Assembly: GCA_003326205.1 (NCBI GenBank)
Contig: LWTK01000036.1
Location: 310,001-374,000, forward strand
Direction of reading: 5' to 3'
Source: Nostoc sp. ATCC 43529
Lineage (GTDB): Bacteria > Cyanobacteriota > Cyanobacteriia > Cyanobacteriales > Nostocaceae
DNA: 64,000 nt
Shown here: piece after piece, positions 19,121-28,807 of the stretch
How positions within the stretch are numbered: position 1 is the first letter of the stretch
Layout: every line of letters starts with the position of its first letter
Program-made: the position numbers and the translations under genes
Notes under the pieces: model-generated
What the model was told of the DNA's origin: nothing
Seen by the model: only the letters and a program-made list of their open reading frames with translations
Databases searched by the model: none

Positions 19121-19148
19121 TGTAGGGCGTAGTGCAACGCGCCCTACA
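19121..19148. repeat. Inverted repeat TGTAGGGCG...CGCCCTACA
   Basis: Perfect 9-bp arms at 19121-19129 and 19140-19148 with a 10-base loop. It is a common cyanobacterial dispersed-palindrome type rather than a clear terminator. Confidence 0.6.
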
Positions 19149-19245
19149 TTCAAATTTGCTAACATACTTTGGAATATTAGCGCCAACTTAACTGACAACT
19201 TGGTGAAAATTTACTGGAAAAATAGACTATTTTTTGTGAAAGAAA

Positions 19246-20220
19246 ATGCAAAATAATCGCGTATTAATTACAGGTGGCGCAGGTTTAGTTGGCTCACATA
19301 TTGCTGATTTGCTAGTTAAAGAGGGAGTTGCGGAAATTATTGTTTTGGATAATTTCACCCGCGGACGACTGGCAAACCTGGCCTGGGCAAAAGAACATGG
19401 CCCTGTGGTGATTGTTGAAGGTGATATTCGCGATCGAAAGCTTTTAGAAGAAGTTATGCAAGGTGTAGATTATGTCTTTCACCAAGCAGCAATTCGTATT
19501 ACCCAATGTGCTGAAGAACCCCGTTTGGCGTTGGAAGTGCTAGCTGATGGCACGTTTAATGTTTTGGAAGCCGCGACCAAAGCGAAAGTAAAAAAAGTTG
19601 TCGCCGCTTCTTCTGCTTCTGTTTACGGTATGGCAGAGGATTTCCCCACTACGGAATCTCACCATCCTTATAATAACCGTACACTTTACGGTGCAGCTAA
19701 GGTCTTTAATGAAGGATTATTACGTAGTTTCTACGAAATGTACGGTTTGGACTATGTAGCTCTACGTTACTTCAATGTCTACGGCCCGCGCATGGATATT
19801 TACGGTGTTTATACTGAAGTACTGATCCGGTGGATGGATCGGATCGCGGCAGGTCAACCGCCACTCATTTTTGGTAATGGTAAGCAGACTATGGACTTTG
19901 TGTATATCGAAGATATTGCCAGAGCCAATATTTTAGCTGCTAAAGCCGATGTAACAGATGAGGTATTTAATGTTGCTAGTGGTGTAGAAAGTAGTTTGAA
20001 TGACCTCGCCTATACCTTGGCTAAAGTAATGGGGTCGGATTTGCAGCCAGAATACACTTCAGAACGCAAAGTCAACCCCGTACAACGCCGACTTGCAGAT
20101 GTAAGCAAAGCTCAGAAATTATTGGGTTTTGAAGCAGAAGTGTCTTTAGAAGAGGGGTTACGTCGGTTAGTGAATTGGTGGCTTTCTGAAAAGCAGACGA
20201 AGGAAACAAGCAATGTCTGA
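19246..20220 (+). CDS. Extended SDR nucleotide-sugar epimerase/dehydratase
   Basis: NAD-dependent enzyme of 324 residues acting on a nucleotide sugar. GGAGLVGSHIADLL at residues 10-23 is the extended-SDR glycine motif, the serine motif is SSASVYG near 123, and Tyr148/Lys152 form the YxxxK catalytic pair (LYGAAK). RYFNVYGPRMD near 180 is typical of UDP-sugar 4-epimerases and 4,6-dehydratases. The gene overlaps the following aminotransferase by eight bases, so its product is probably aminated in the next step. Whether it epimerises or dehydrates cannot be decided from sequence alone. Confidence 0.88.
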   Translation: MQNNRVLITGGAGLVGSHIADLLVKEGVAEIIVLDNFTRGRLANLAWAKEHGPVVIVEGDIRDRKLLEEVMQGVDYVFHQAAIRITQCAEEPRLALEVLADGTFNVLEAATKAKVKKVVAASSASVYGMAEDFPTTESHHPYNNRTLYGAAKVFNEGLLRSFYEMYGLDYVALRYFNVYGPRMDIYGVYTEVLIRWMDRIAAGQPPLIFGNGKQTMDFVYIEDIARANILAAKADVTDEVFNVASGVESSLNDLAYTLAKVMGSDLQPEYTSERKVNPVQRRLADVSKAQKLLGFEAEVSLEEGLRRLVNWWLSEKQTKETSNV

Positions 20221-21415
20221 AATGAAACAAAATATTCCGATCGCCAAACCTTGGATAGGTGAAGCTGAAGCAGAGGTGGCTAGGCGTGCAATTATCTCTG
20301 GATGGGTGACCCAGGGGCCTGAAGTCTCGGCTTTTGAGCGAGATTTTGCAGCTTATGTCGGGGCCGAATTTGCTTGCGCTGTTGCTAACTGTACAACAGC
20401 CCTACACTTAGCATTGTTAGCTGTGGGAGTACAGCCTGGGGATGAAGTGATTACTGTCAGTCATTCCTTCATTGCTACTGCTAACAGCATCCGCTACTGT
20501 GGGGCAATCCCGGTGTTTGTGGATATTGAACCACAGACATATAACATCAACCCGCTATTAATTGAAGGTGTAATTAGCGATCGCACCCGCGCTATTTTAG
20601 TAGTCCACCAGATGGGGATGCCTTGTGACTTGAAAGCAGTTTTGGACATTGCCCACAGTCATAATTTACCAGTAATTGAAGATGCGGCCTGTGCCATCGG
20701 TAGCGAAATTCTTTGGGATGGACAGTGGGAGAAAATTGGCAAGCCGCATGGAGATATCGCCTGCTTTTCTTTTCACCCCCGCAAAGTAATTACTACTGGC
20801 GATGGTGGGATGTTGACCACAAATAATCCCGAATGGAACAAGCAGTTTCGCCTCTGGCGACAACATGGGATGAGCGTCTCTGATACTGTACGCCACAGTG
20901 CAAAACAGGTAATATTTGAATCCTATCCCGTACTGGGTTACAACTACCGGATGACGGATATTCAAGCAGGAATCGGGCGAGAACAACTCAAACGTCTTCC
21001 AGAAATTATCGAACATAGGCGTTATTTGGCGCAACGCTATCAAGAAAATTTAGCTGATATCCCAGGGTTAAAGTTACCAACTGAGCCAGCTTGGGCGCGA
21101 AGTAACTGGCAGAGTTTCTGCGTTCGCTTGCCAGAAGGATGCGATCAGCAACAAGTAATGCAGACAATGTTGGATGCGGGAATTTCCACACGCCGTGGAG
21201 TTATGTGTAGTCACCGCGAACCTGCATATGAGCGTGAAGCTTGGTCTTGTGGAATTGCTCAACAAAAGTGTGATTGTGAAGCCAGACGGTGCGATCGCCT
21301 TTCAGAAAGCGAGCAAGCACAAGATCGTGCCATCTTGTTACCTCTATTTCATCAGATAACTCAACAGGAACAAGATTATATAGTCCAAGTTTTGAAAGTA
21401 GCTTGTCAGTTGTAA
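20213..21415 (+). CDS. Second DegT/DnrJ/EryC1 sugar aminotransferase
   Basis: PLP-dependent aminotransferase of 400 residues with NCTTALHLALLAVG near residue 59, VIEDAACAIGSE near 154 and the PLP lysine Lys191 in CFSFHPRKVITTGDGG. It overlaps the SDR gene, indicating a coupled pair making a 4-amino or 3-amino sugar. It is about 35 residues longer than the first aminotransferase at 10082-11182. Part of the difference is a cysteine-rich stretch near residues 347-362 (SCGIAQQKCDCEARRC) just before the C-terminal helix. Whether this stretch is a family feature or a lineage insertion is unknown. Confidence 0.87.
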   Translation: MSEMKQNIPIAKPWIGEAEAEVARRAIISGWVTQGPEVSAFERDFAAYVGAEFACAVANCTTALHLALLAVGVQPGDEVITVSHSFIATANSIRYCGAIPVFVDIEPQTYNINPLLIEGVISDRTRAILVVHQMGMPCDLKAVLDIAHSHNLPVIEDAACAIGSEILWDGQWEKIGKPHGDIACFSFHPRKVITTGDGGMLTTNNPEWNKQFRLWRQHGMSVSDTVRHSAKQVIFESYPVLGYNYRMTDIQAGIGREQLKRLPEIIEHRRYLAQRYQENLADIPGLKLPTEPAWARSNWQSFCVRLPEGCDQQQVMQTMLDAGISTRRGVMCSHREPAYEREAWSCGIAQQKCDCEARRCDRLSESEQAQDRAILLPLFHQITQQEQDYIVQVLKVACQL

Positions 21416-21446
21416 AAAATAACTCTAATTTACACAACAAGCTGAG

Positions 21447-21470
21447 TTGCGAATTTAGACAAATTCGCAA
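21447..21470. terminator. Hairpin after the SDR-aminotransferase pair
   Basis: Perfect 10-bp arms TTGCGAATTT (21447-21456) and AAATTCGCAA (21461-21470) with loop AGAC, 32 bases past the stop codon. No T run follows, so termination is likely only partial or factor-dependent. Confidence 0.5.
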
Positions 21471-21573
21471 TTCGCATTAACTAGTTAAAGAAGGAGTTAA
21501 TGTTTTGAGAACTATCTATCAAATTTAACTGTAGTGTCTACCAAAGTGTAGTAAAGTTTATCCCAGGATTAGT

Positions 21574-23232
21574 ATGGAAAAAACAGCTAATAATACACTC
21601 CGCCTTTGGCAAGAAGAAGGCAATCTCTTAGTTTCAAAAAACTTTGAGGTGTTTCGTAGTCTTCTCGCTCAAACAAGAGACTTAATCCAATGTGGTAAGT
21701 ATAATGATGCTGTTGTATACGGACAAACCGCAGCTTTATATTCATTTTTACGGCATTGTGGTTTGTTCGTTAGTCCAGAACTAGAACAGCTTTTTTTAAC
21801 ACTGGGACAAAAGAAAATACACCAAAATTTGTATTTCAGTTATAGAAATAACAAATCACAGCCTGAAAAAGTCAAACATATTTTGCATGTTGCTACTAGT
21901 GTATATGGTGTTGGCGGACATTCTGCAATGATCCGCCGCTGGATACAACAAGATAACCAGCGTTCACACTCGATTGTATTGACACAGCAACCCTCAGTTT
22001 ATTTGCCTAAAAGCTTAAAAGACGCAGTTCTTAATAGTCACGGTAAGATTTATTCACTTGTTGAAACAATTGGTGATGTTATTTCTTGGGCTAAACGACT
22101 GCGTAAAATAGCGCGATCGGCTGATATCGTTGTACTCCATATAATGCCTGCGGATGTGATTCCCATAATTGCATTTGCAAATAAGGAGGAATGTCCACCA
22201 ATTATTTTTATCAATCATGCCGATACTGGGATGTGGTTAGGAGCAAGTATTAGTGATGTAATTGCTAATTTACGCTTTTCTGGTATGCGCTTATCGTTAA
22301 AGCGTAGAGGTATTGCACCAGAACGCAATCTAATGCTACCGATTATTTTAAATCCTATTCATAGAACACTCAATCGTGTAGAGGCAAAGCGAATTATTGG
22401 TATTGATGAAAACACAGTTTTATTATTATCCATCGCTAGATCGGCCAAGTACAAAACAATTGATGGAATTACCTTTGCTGATGCACATGTTCCTTTATTA
22501 GAGAAATATCAGCAAGCTATTCTCATAGTTATTGGTGCAAATCAAAGCGAGGATTGGTCTAAAGCTATTGAGCATTGTAACGGTAGAATTAAAGTATTTC
22601 CGGAGCGTGAAGACACTGAAATTTTTTACCAAGCTGCTGACATTTATGTTGACAGTTTCCCCCTTGCTTCTAATACATCACTGCTGGAAGCTGGAAGCTA
22701 TGGTGTACCTTTGGTAAGCCGCTATCCATATTCTGATGACTGTGGAATACTGGGTGCTGATACACCAGCTTTGGATCAACAGCTGATTCGCGTGCGCGAT
22801 TTGGAGGAGTATACAGCAGTTTTATCTAGCTTAGTTGAGGATGAAAAATTTAGGTTATCTATTGGCGAACAGACAAAAAGAAAGATTGTAGAAATTCACA
22901 CTGGAAGCAACTGGCAAAGCTTTTTAGAAAATATCTACTCTCAAGCTACCACGCTCCCACGCATAACATTAAGCTCACAGCCAATGACAGATGAAATGAT
23001 GATTGGCGAACTCGATGCTTTATTACCTAAGATTTTGTCTTATGCTTCTGGTCAAGACAAAATTAATGTTGATGAGCTGATTCAAGGACATCCATTTCCG
23101 AAAACATTTGCTCAGCAAGTGCGCGTATGGCTGAAGACAATCGAGATATATGGCTTTGGCCGGGGTCAAATCCAACACTTACTTCCGAGTTGGCTCTACT
23201 GGCGTTTAAGAAAATTAATCTCAGCAAATTAG
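21574..23232 (+). CDS. GT-B glycosyltransferase with helical N-terminal extension
   Basis: A 552-residue protein with an unassigned helical N-terminus (about 1-105), then a GT-B core. The core opens at KHILHVATSVYGVGGHSAMI near residue 108, matching the glycine-rich acceptor-domain start of family 4 enzymes, and the donor domain contains VFPEREDTEIFYQAADIYVD and FPLASNTSLLEAGSYGVPLV. The last 100 residues form a further helical tail. It is longer than most family 4 enzymes (about 380-420). It follows a 158-base gap and probably starts the next transcript. The acceptor and sugar are unknown. Confidence 0.78.
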   Translation: MEKTANNTLRLWQEEGNLLVSKNFEVFRSLLAQTRDLIQCGKYNDAVVYGQTAALYSFLRHCGLFVSPELEQLFLTLGQKKIHQNLYFSYRNNKSQPEKVKHILHVATSVYGVGGHSAMIRRWIQQDNQRSHSIVLTQQPSVYLPKSLKDAVLNSHGKIYSLVETIGDVISWAKRLRKIARSADIVVLHIMPADVIPIIAFANKEECPPIIFINHADTGMWLGASISDVIANLRFSGMRLSLKRRGIAPERNLMLPIILNPIHRTLNRVEAKRIIGIDENTVLLLSIARSAKYKTIDGITFADAHVPLLEKYQQAILIVIGANQSEDWSKAIEHCNGRIKVFPEREDTEIFYQAADIYVDSFPLASNTSLLEAGSYGVPLVSRYPYSDDCGILGADTPALDQQLIRVRDLEEYTAVLSSLVEDEKFRLSIGEQTKRKIVEIHTGSNWQSFLENIYSQATTLPRITLSSQPMTDEMMIGELDALLPKILSYASGQDKINVDELIQGHPFPKTFAQQVRVWLKTIEIYGFGRGQIQHLLPSWLYWRLRKLISAN

Positions 23233-23277
23233 ACAAAGTTTCTGCAAGCTAATTAGAGAAACTACTAAATAAATTTC

Positions 23278-24516
23278 ATGAATGTACTGCATATTAATCA
23301 ATCTGATATTGGTGGAGGAGCTGCGATCGCAGGGTATCGGCTTCACCAAGGTTTGCTCCAACAAGGGATTAACTCAAAGCTGTTGGTAGGTTGGGTGGAA
23401 ACTGATAGCGATCGCGTTGCTGCTGTCTCTCGTAAATATCGTTTAGAAAACCAATTATCGCGTTTAACTAATAGCTTGGGATTAAATTATCTCAATTTAA
23501 TTAGTACATTTGATATCTTTAAACATAATTTTTATACTGAAGCAGATGTGCTTAATTTTCACAATCTGCACACAGGTTATTTTAATTATTTAGCTATTCC
23601 TGGATTAACTAAAAATAAACCTGCGATTTTTACTCTCCATGATATGTGGAGCTTTACCGGACATTGCTCTTACAGTTATGATTGCGATCGCTGGCAAAAA
23701 GGCTGTGGTGAGTGTCCTTATCCAGAAACCTATCCGGCGATCGCCAGAGATAATACTCATCTAGAATGGAAGCTAAAAAACTGGGTTTATAGCAAGTCTC
23801 ATTTGAGCATAGTTACTCCCAGCCAATGGCTAACAGAACAAGTAAAAAAAAGTATACTTAGCCGTTTTCCAATTTATTACATTCCTAATGGTATTGATAC
23901 AGATGCTTATCAACCTCTAGATACAGAAAAATGTCGGCAAGTATTAGGTATTCCAGCAAACAAAAAAGTTTTGATGTTTGGCGCACATCTCCTTCAAGAG
24001 TCTCGAAAAGGTGGGGACTTACTTGTAAAAGCTCTACAAAATTTGCCTGAAACTTTAAAATCAGAAACATTATTACTCATTTTAGGAAAGGCTAGTGAGA
24101 AATTTGCCGATTTAGGGGGAATACCAACATTAAAGCTTGGGTATGTAAGTAGCGATCGCCTCAAGTCCATAGCTTACTCTGCGGCTGACTTATTTATTTT
24201 TCCTACCCGCGCTGATAACTTACCTTTAGTGTTACAAGAAAGCATGGCTTGTGGCACACCAATGATATCCTTTAAAGTCGGCGGTGTACATGAGTTAGTA
24301 CGTCCAGGAATTACTGGTTACTTAGCTCAATTAGAAGATACACAAGACTTCTGTAATGGTATAGTTCAATTACTTGAAGATAACCAGCTACGCCAACAAA
24401 TGAGTGAAAATTGTCGGGCGATCGCTTTACAAGAATATACCCTTGAATTACAAGTTCAAAGGTATATGCATTTATATCAGCAAGTGCTTGGTAAAGCTAT
24501 AACTAGTATTAAATAA
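23278..24516 (+). CDS. Family 4 glycosyltransferase (WcaC-like)
   Basis: GT-B glycosyltransferase of 412 residues. The N-terminus (MNVLHINQSDIGGGAAIAGY) and the cysteine-rich stretch THDMWSFTGHC...CDRWQKGCGECPYP-type around residues 120-155 match the colanic-acid WcaC group. The donor domain carries FPTRADNLPLVLQESMACG, the EX7E-like box with Asp in the first position. HIP1 sites are frequent inside. It starts 45 bases after the previous glycosyltransferase. Confidence 0.87.
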   Translation: MNVLHINQSDIGGGAAIAGYRLHQGLLQQGINSKLLVGWVETDSDRVAAVSRKYRLENQLSRLTNSLGLNYLNLISTFDIFKHNFYTEADVLNFHNLHTGYFNYLAIPGLTKNKPAIFTLHDMWSFTGHCSYSYDCDRWQKGCGECPYPETYPAIARDNTHLEWKLKNWVYSKSHLSIVTPSQWLTEQVKKSILSRFPIYYIPNGIDTDAYQPLDTEKCRQVLGIPANKKVLMFGAHLLQESRKGGDLLVKALQNLPETLKSETLLLILGKASEKFADLGGIPTLKLGYVSSDRLKSIAYSAADLFIFPTRADNLPLVLQESMACGTPMISFKVGGVHELVRPGITGYLAQLEDTQDFCNGIVQLLEDNQLRQQMSENCRAIALQEYTLELQVQRYMHLYQQVLGKAITSIK

Positions 24517-24535
24517 ATTTAGATTTAACTGAAAA

Positions 24536-25789
24536 ATGCAAAAAATACTATTAGTAGACTTCGCTTTTATAGGATCTCAAGGAGGAGGTCATCTGGAAGT
24601 TTATTTCATGAATATTTTATCAATTTTAATTAAAAATAACTATTTTGTTTATGCCTGCTGTGGCAATAACCAAAAACTTATAAAAAATATTGAACAAGAA
24701 AAACTAAACAATTGCAAAGTAATCAATCTCAATATCAAACCTCTAGATAAAATTATTTACAAACTTTTATTGACTATTGATTCTTTTTTACCAAAACTGC
24801 CGATGATGCAGTATTTCCGCTTTGGTTCTTTAATTAATTTAATGAATGTTAAAAAGTTGATTAAAGATTTAGACGAAGAGATACCAGTTTTTTTTACACA
24901 TGCTGATTCTATAATCCCAGCAGTTCCGACATTCATTTCTCGTTTCTTTATGCCAAGCCAATGGGTTGGTTTATATGTGCAACCTTCCTATCAATCCAAA
25001 ATACAATGTGGTTTAGAAACAAGTAGAATTTATTTCAATAGAGAGAAAAATTTTGCTTTACCATCCTGTAAAGGTATTATCGTTTTGCACCCAATATATC
25101 AAAAGTTTTTTTCTAAAACAATTAAAGAAATAACTTGTTTTTTTATCCCAGAATTAGTTAATAGTAAGCAATTAGCAAGAGCAACTATCAACACAGAACT
25201 TTTACAGAAAATTAAGGAAAAAGCCCAAGGCAGAAAAATTATCTCGATTTTAGGTATTTTAACTTCTAGAAAGAATCTGCCATTATTTCTGGAGTCAGCG
25301 TCAAAACTTGATTCCAAAAAATATTTTTTCCTTGTTTTAGGCGAACTAAGGCTAACTGAGTTAAACACTATAGAGGAAGATATCAAAAAAATTGAATTTT
25401 ACAAAGATAAATTAAATGATAATTCTTACATTGACCTTGATTATTACATAAGCAACGAAGAAGAATTTGATACCTTCATTCGATTATCGGATATAGTATT
25501 CTTACATTATCGTCGTCATCCTTTTAGTAGCAATATCCTAATTAAAACGATGGCATATCGAAAACCAGTTGTTGTTAGTAAAGGTTATATCATGGAAAAA
25601 ACTGTCAACCAATATAATTGGATGACTGCAACAGAAAATAATCCCGAACACATAGCAAATGCTATTCAGGACTTAGTGCACACTAATTATGAAATTGATG
25701 AATCTAGTTATTCATATTTCATGGAAGATTACTCTCCAGAACGCTTTGAATCAGTTATTCTTCAAGCTTGTAGTACTTTTAATAAATAA
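24536..25789 (+). CDS. Putative GT-B glycosyltransferase
   Basis: A 417-residue AT-rich gene. The start motif LLVDFAFIGSQGGGHLEVYF resembles the acceptor-domain glycine loop of GT-B enzymes, IISILGILTSRKNLPLFLES near residue 236 is the usual start of the donor domain, and RLSDIVFLHYRRHPFSSNIL with PVVVSKG occupies the place of the nucleotide-sugar-binding box. The classical EX7E acids are not evident, so it is a divergent member. The spacing of 19 bases from the gene before and 11 to the gene after suggests one operon. Confidence 0.68.
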   Translation: MQKILLVDFAFIGSQGGGHLEVYFMNILSILIKNNYFVYACCGNNQKLIKNIEQEKLNNCKVINLNIKPLDKIIYKLLLTIDSFLPKLPMMQYFRFGSLINLMNVKKLIKDLDEEIPVFFTHADSIIPAVPTFISRFFMPSQWVGLYVQPSYQSKIQCGLETSRIYFNREKNFALPSCKGIIVLHPIYQKFFSKTIKEITCFFIPELVNSKQLARATINTELLQKIKEKAQGRKIISILGILTSRKNLPLFLESASKLDSKKYFFLVLGELRLTELNTIEEDIKKIEFYKDKLNDNSYIDLDYYISNEEEFDTFIRLSDIVFLHYRRHPFSSNILIKTMAYRKPVVVSKGYIMEKTVNQYNWMTATENNPEHIANAIQDLVHTNYEIDESSYSYFMEDYSPERFESVILQACSTFNK

Positions 25790-25800
25790 AATTAAATAAA

Positions 25801-26547
25801 ATGAAAAATCAACAACTTTGGAAAGAAACCAAATTTTCCGTGTCAAATAATCAACTTCAAGTTAATAAGCGTAATCAAGATTTTCCTGCAAATGGTTGGA
25901 TTTTTGCTGAATCGACAGCAAGAGTTTATGGGCAATACTTACCTCTTTATGTCAAAGGTGATTTATTAGATTTGGGATGTGGAATGTGTCCTTTATATGG
26001 ACTATACAAAGATTTAGCAAATTCTTACTACTGTATAGATTGGGAAAATTCACTTTATCCTAATCCCTATGCTGATTTATTGTGTGATATTAATCATTCC
26101 ATCCCTGTTGCAGATAATTCATTTGATACAATAATTCTTTCTGATGTTCTAGAACACATAGCTGAACCAAAGCTTTTATTGCAAGAAATTTATCGTTTAT
26201 TACGAAAAGATGGTGTAGTTATTTTAAACGTACCTTTCTTTGAACGTATCCATGAATCACCATATGATTTTTATCGTTATACAGAATTCATCCTCAAAGA
26301 AATGATTGCTTCCACAGGATTGAAATTGGAAGTATTTGAAGTTGTAGGCGGTGCTATTGAAACTTGGTCATATATGACTGCAAACCTTTCTACATATTTA
26401 CCTTTAATCAAAAAAATCATGCCTAGAACGCTATTTTATTTTGCTTTTCAATTAAAAAGAAGTAATTATATACGTAAAAAGTTCAAAGTTTTAGATTCAT
26501 TGTATCCATCGGGCTATTTTTATATTGCCAGAAAAATACAAAGTTAA
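25801..26547 (+). CDS. Class I SAM-dependent methyltransferase
   Basis: A 248-residue methyltransferase with motif I LLDLGCGMCPLYG near residue 57, the acidic motif YYCIDWE, and motif IV-like NSFDTIILSDVLEHIAEPK near residue 104, typical of the Methyltransf_11 group. Embedded among glycosyltransferases, it most likely methylates a sugar residue or a chain end, the latter fitting with ABC-exported polymers that stop by methylation. The substrate is inferred from context only. Confidence 0.83.
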   Translation: MKNQQLWKETKFSVSNNQLQVNKRNQDFPANGWIFAESTARVYGQYLPLYVKGDLLDLGCGMCPLYGLYKDLANSYYCIDWENSLYPNPYADLLCDINHSIPVADNSFDTIILSDVLEHIAEPKLLLQEIYRLLRKDGVVILNVPFFERIHESPYDFYRYTEFILKEMIASTGLKLEVFEVVGGAIETWSYMTANLSTYLPLIKKIMPRTLFYFAFQLKRSNYIRKKFKVLDSLYPSGYFYIARKIQS

Positions 26548-26582
26548 TTAATTTTTATTTTAATGCTTAAAGGTTAAATAAA

Positions 26583-27521
26583 GTGAAGGAAAAAACTTCT
26601 ATTTTGCTGGCAGCAGATGATAATTATTCCCGCTACTGTGCAGTAACAATACTTTCAACATTAGAAAACACATCTAGTCCAGAAAATTTTGAATTTTATA
26701 TTCTTTCACCAGATATTTCTAGAGAAAATCTTCGCAAAATTGAAGAAGTATGCCATGAATTTAATGCTAGAGTAGCCATTATTCCAATCGACCTCAGATT
26801 ATTCAAATATTTACCGGCTTTTCAGAAACATTTTAACCTGAATAATTATTCACGGCTGTTTGGGCCAAACCAATGTCATAACTGCGATCGCATTATATAT
26901 TTAGATTGTGATATTATTGTTTTAGCCGATTTGCAAGATTTGTTTAAACATGAATTAAATGGTAAACCAATTGGTGCTGTTCCTCATGTACAGTTACCTT
27001 ATGAAGATACTTTTAGACAAAACTTTCAAATTAATGGCGAAGATATTTATTTTAATTCAGGCGTGATGCTAATTGATACTATTTATTGGCGAAACAAACA
27101 ATATGGTGAAGTTGTTTTAGAATTCTGTTTAGAAAATGCTAGTAAATTACATTTTGCAGACCAGGATGCTTTGAATGTAATTTTTTGGAGAAATTATTGC
27201 CACTTACCAGGGGTCTGGAACGTAGAAGCACGGCTTTACAAAGAAAAATTGTTAGGTTTACCTCAAAATCAAGAGATAACTGACCGAATGGAAAACCCCA
27301 AAATTATCCACTATACAGGTTCAGATAAACCTTGGTCATCTCAAAATTATGTGCCTATGCGCCATCTCTACACTCACTACAGTCAACAACTGTCTCAAAG
27401 ATTCTCCTGGCTTCCATCTAAGCAAGAACCTCAGAAAAATACAATTCAATCAATTTTGAAGTTTGCATGGGCATGTTTCTATTTTCGTGCCAGCTATAGT
27501 TTTAGAAAAATCATATTGTAA
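26583..27521 (+). CDS. Family 8 glycosyltransferase (LgtC-like)
   Basis: Retaining GT-A glycosyltransferase of 312 residues. The metal-binding DxD is Asp108-Cys-Asp110 in RIIYLDCDIIVLADL, YFNSGVMLIDTIYWR follows near residue 160, and KIIHYTGSDKPW near residue 260 is the family 8 HxGxxKPW motif. The start is GTG at 26583. Family members transfer galactose or glucose from UDP donors. It is the last gene before a 420-base interruption of the cluster. Confidence 0.9.
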   Translation: MKEKTSILLAADDNYSRYCAVTILSTLENTSSPENFEFYILSPDISRENLRKIEEVCHEFNARVAIIPIDLRLFKYLPAFQKHFNLNNYSRLFGPNQCHNCDRIIYLDCDIIVLADLQDLFKHELNGKPIGAVPHVQLPYEDTFRQNFQINGEDIYFNSGVMLIDTIYWRNKQYGEVVLEFCLENASKLHFADQDALNVIFWRNYCHLPGVWNVEARLYKEKLLGLPQNQEITDRMENPKIIHYTGSDKPWSSQNYVPMRHLYTHYSQQLSQRFSWLPSKQEPQKNTIQSILKFAWACFYFRASYSFRKIIL

Positions 27522-27568
27522 TTTATTGTTATTTTTTTAACGCTATTTTTACTAATTATCGGGAAAGA

Positions 27569-27621
27569 CAGAGGGCAGGAGGCTCAGTTGGCTTTTATGG
27601 AATTCTGATTCCTGCCCTCTG
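27569..27621. repeat. 12-bp inverted repeat, terminator-like or MITE-like
   Basis: CAGAGGGCAGGA (27569-27580) and TCCTGCCCTCTG (27610-27621) are exact reverse complements around a 29-base loop, 47 bases after the family 8 glycosyltransferase stop codon. Confidence 0.6.
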
Positions 27622-27676
27622 CTACAACCGTCCCTTGCGCGTCTCGTAGAAAAGGGAGTAAGGATTTAAGACCCCT

Positions 27677-27695
27677 ACCAAATTGAAAATTTGGT
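27677..27695. repeat. Tight hairpin in a structured remnant
   Basis: ACCAAATT-GAA-AATTTGGT is a perfect 8-bp stem with a 3-base loop, followed about 15 bases later by GGGG...CCCC around TATGTAT. Two closely spaced hairpins of this kind resemble subterminal structures of IS200/IS605 ends, but no transposase is present, so this is only a suggestion. Confidence 0.4.
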
Positions 27696-27941
27696 GGCTC
27701 TTGTTCAGGTGGGGTATGTATCCCCAACTGAGGTAAAACCTTCTGCCCTCAGCATAGCTGCCTTCTTCAATTCTTCTTTTAAAATTAGATAATTTCCCAG
27801 AAAACTACCGCTCAACCTTTCAAGTTTTTGAAATATTTTTTGTAATTAATAAAGTACAATTCAAATTGTATTAAAATAAATAATATAAGCATAAAAAATA
27901 TAACGTTTGATTTATCATAAAATGTAATCTATATATCTTAT

Positions 27942-28802
27942 ATGAAAAATTTTTTGGGTGGTAACCGTTTACTTAATAACCAAATATCCTTTGAAAATCA
28001 CTTACCTATAATTTCTATAATTACAGTCACCTATAATCGATTTGCAGGATTAAGTGAAACATTTGCTAGTATTATTTCCCAAACATATAAAAATATAGAA
28101 TACATTGTCATCGATGGTGGTTCTCAAGATGGCACAGTGGATTTTTTGCGTAAAAATGATGACAAAATCTCTTATTGGGTGAGCGAAAAAGATGCTGGAA
28201 TTTATGATGCCATGAACAAGGGAGCCTTAGCTGCTACTGGGGATTGGATAATTTTTATGAATTGCGGTGATAAATTTTTTGCAGAAGATACACTGGCTAA
28301 CGTTGCAGAATATCTTGATAGTTCAGTCGATGTTGTTTATGGCAAAACTGAATATGTTGTTAATGATAAATATGGGTATCATACATATCAACGCCAGCCC
28401 TATGATTTATCTATAATCTGGCGTGAAATACCTAGTTGTCATCAAAGTATTTTTGTTAAAAGAGAACTACAAGTTAAATATAATTTTGATACATTGTTGA
28501 CTTGGTGTGCAGATCACGATTTTATTGCCAAGGTTTACGTTGCTGGCTATCACTTTCAGGAAATCCCTGTAGTTATTTCTAAATTTGACACTTCAGGAGG
28601 AGCATCTAGAGATTTATTGAGCTTTACTAAAGAGCGTTGGTCTATTTGTAGAAAATACTTTGGCAAATCTTTTCAGCAAGAGTTGTATTTTATGAATGAA
28701 TACAAAAGTTTTTGGTTGGAAAAAAACATTATTAGTAAAATACGCGAGATGGTTCCTAGTGAGTGGATTCTTACTTTACGTAAATATAGAAAAATATATT
28801 GA
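27942..28802 (+). CDS. Family 2 glycosyltransferase (WcaA-like)
   Basis: Inverting GT-A enzyme of 286 residues. IISIITVTYNRFAGLSETF starts the nucleotide-binding domain, followed by YIVIDGGSQDGTVDFL and the acceptor-side motif WVSEKDAGIYDAMNKG near residue 79. The family's WIIFMNCGDKFF near residue 102 has NCGD where many family 2 members have DxD, as in other enzymes of this subgroup. The first 20 residues precede the core fold; a later start is not obvious. The stop overlaps or abuts the next gene. Confidence 0.9.
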   Translation: MKNFLGGNRLLNNQISFENHLPIISIITVTYNRFAGLSETFASIISQTYKNIEYIVIDGGSQDGTVDFLRKNDDKISYWVSEKDAGIYDAMNKGALAATGDWIIFMNCGDKFFAEDTLANVAEYLDSSVDVVYGKTEYVVNDKYGYHTYQRQPYDLSIIWREIPSCHQSIFVKRELQVKYNFDTLLTWCADHDFIAKVYVAGYHFQEIPVVISKFDTSGGASRDLLSFTKERWSICRKYFGKSFQQELYFMNEYKSFWLEKNIISKIREMVPSEWILTLRKYRKIY

Positions 28803-28807
28803 TTAAT

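Larger units (their letters stand above)
27522..27941. other. Gene-free gap with palindromic elements inside the glycosyltransferase run
   Basis: 420 bases with no coding frame. It holds the 12-bp inverted repeat at 27569-27621 and the structured stretch around 27658-27745, and then becomes very AT-rich before the next start codon. It breaks an otherwise tightly packed operon, so either it carries a terminator and new promoter or it is inserted repeat DNA. Confidence 0.55.
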
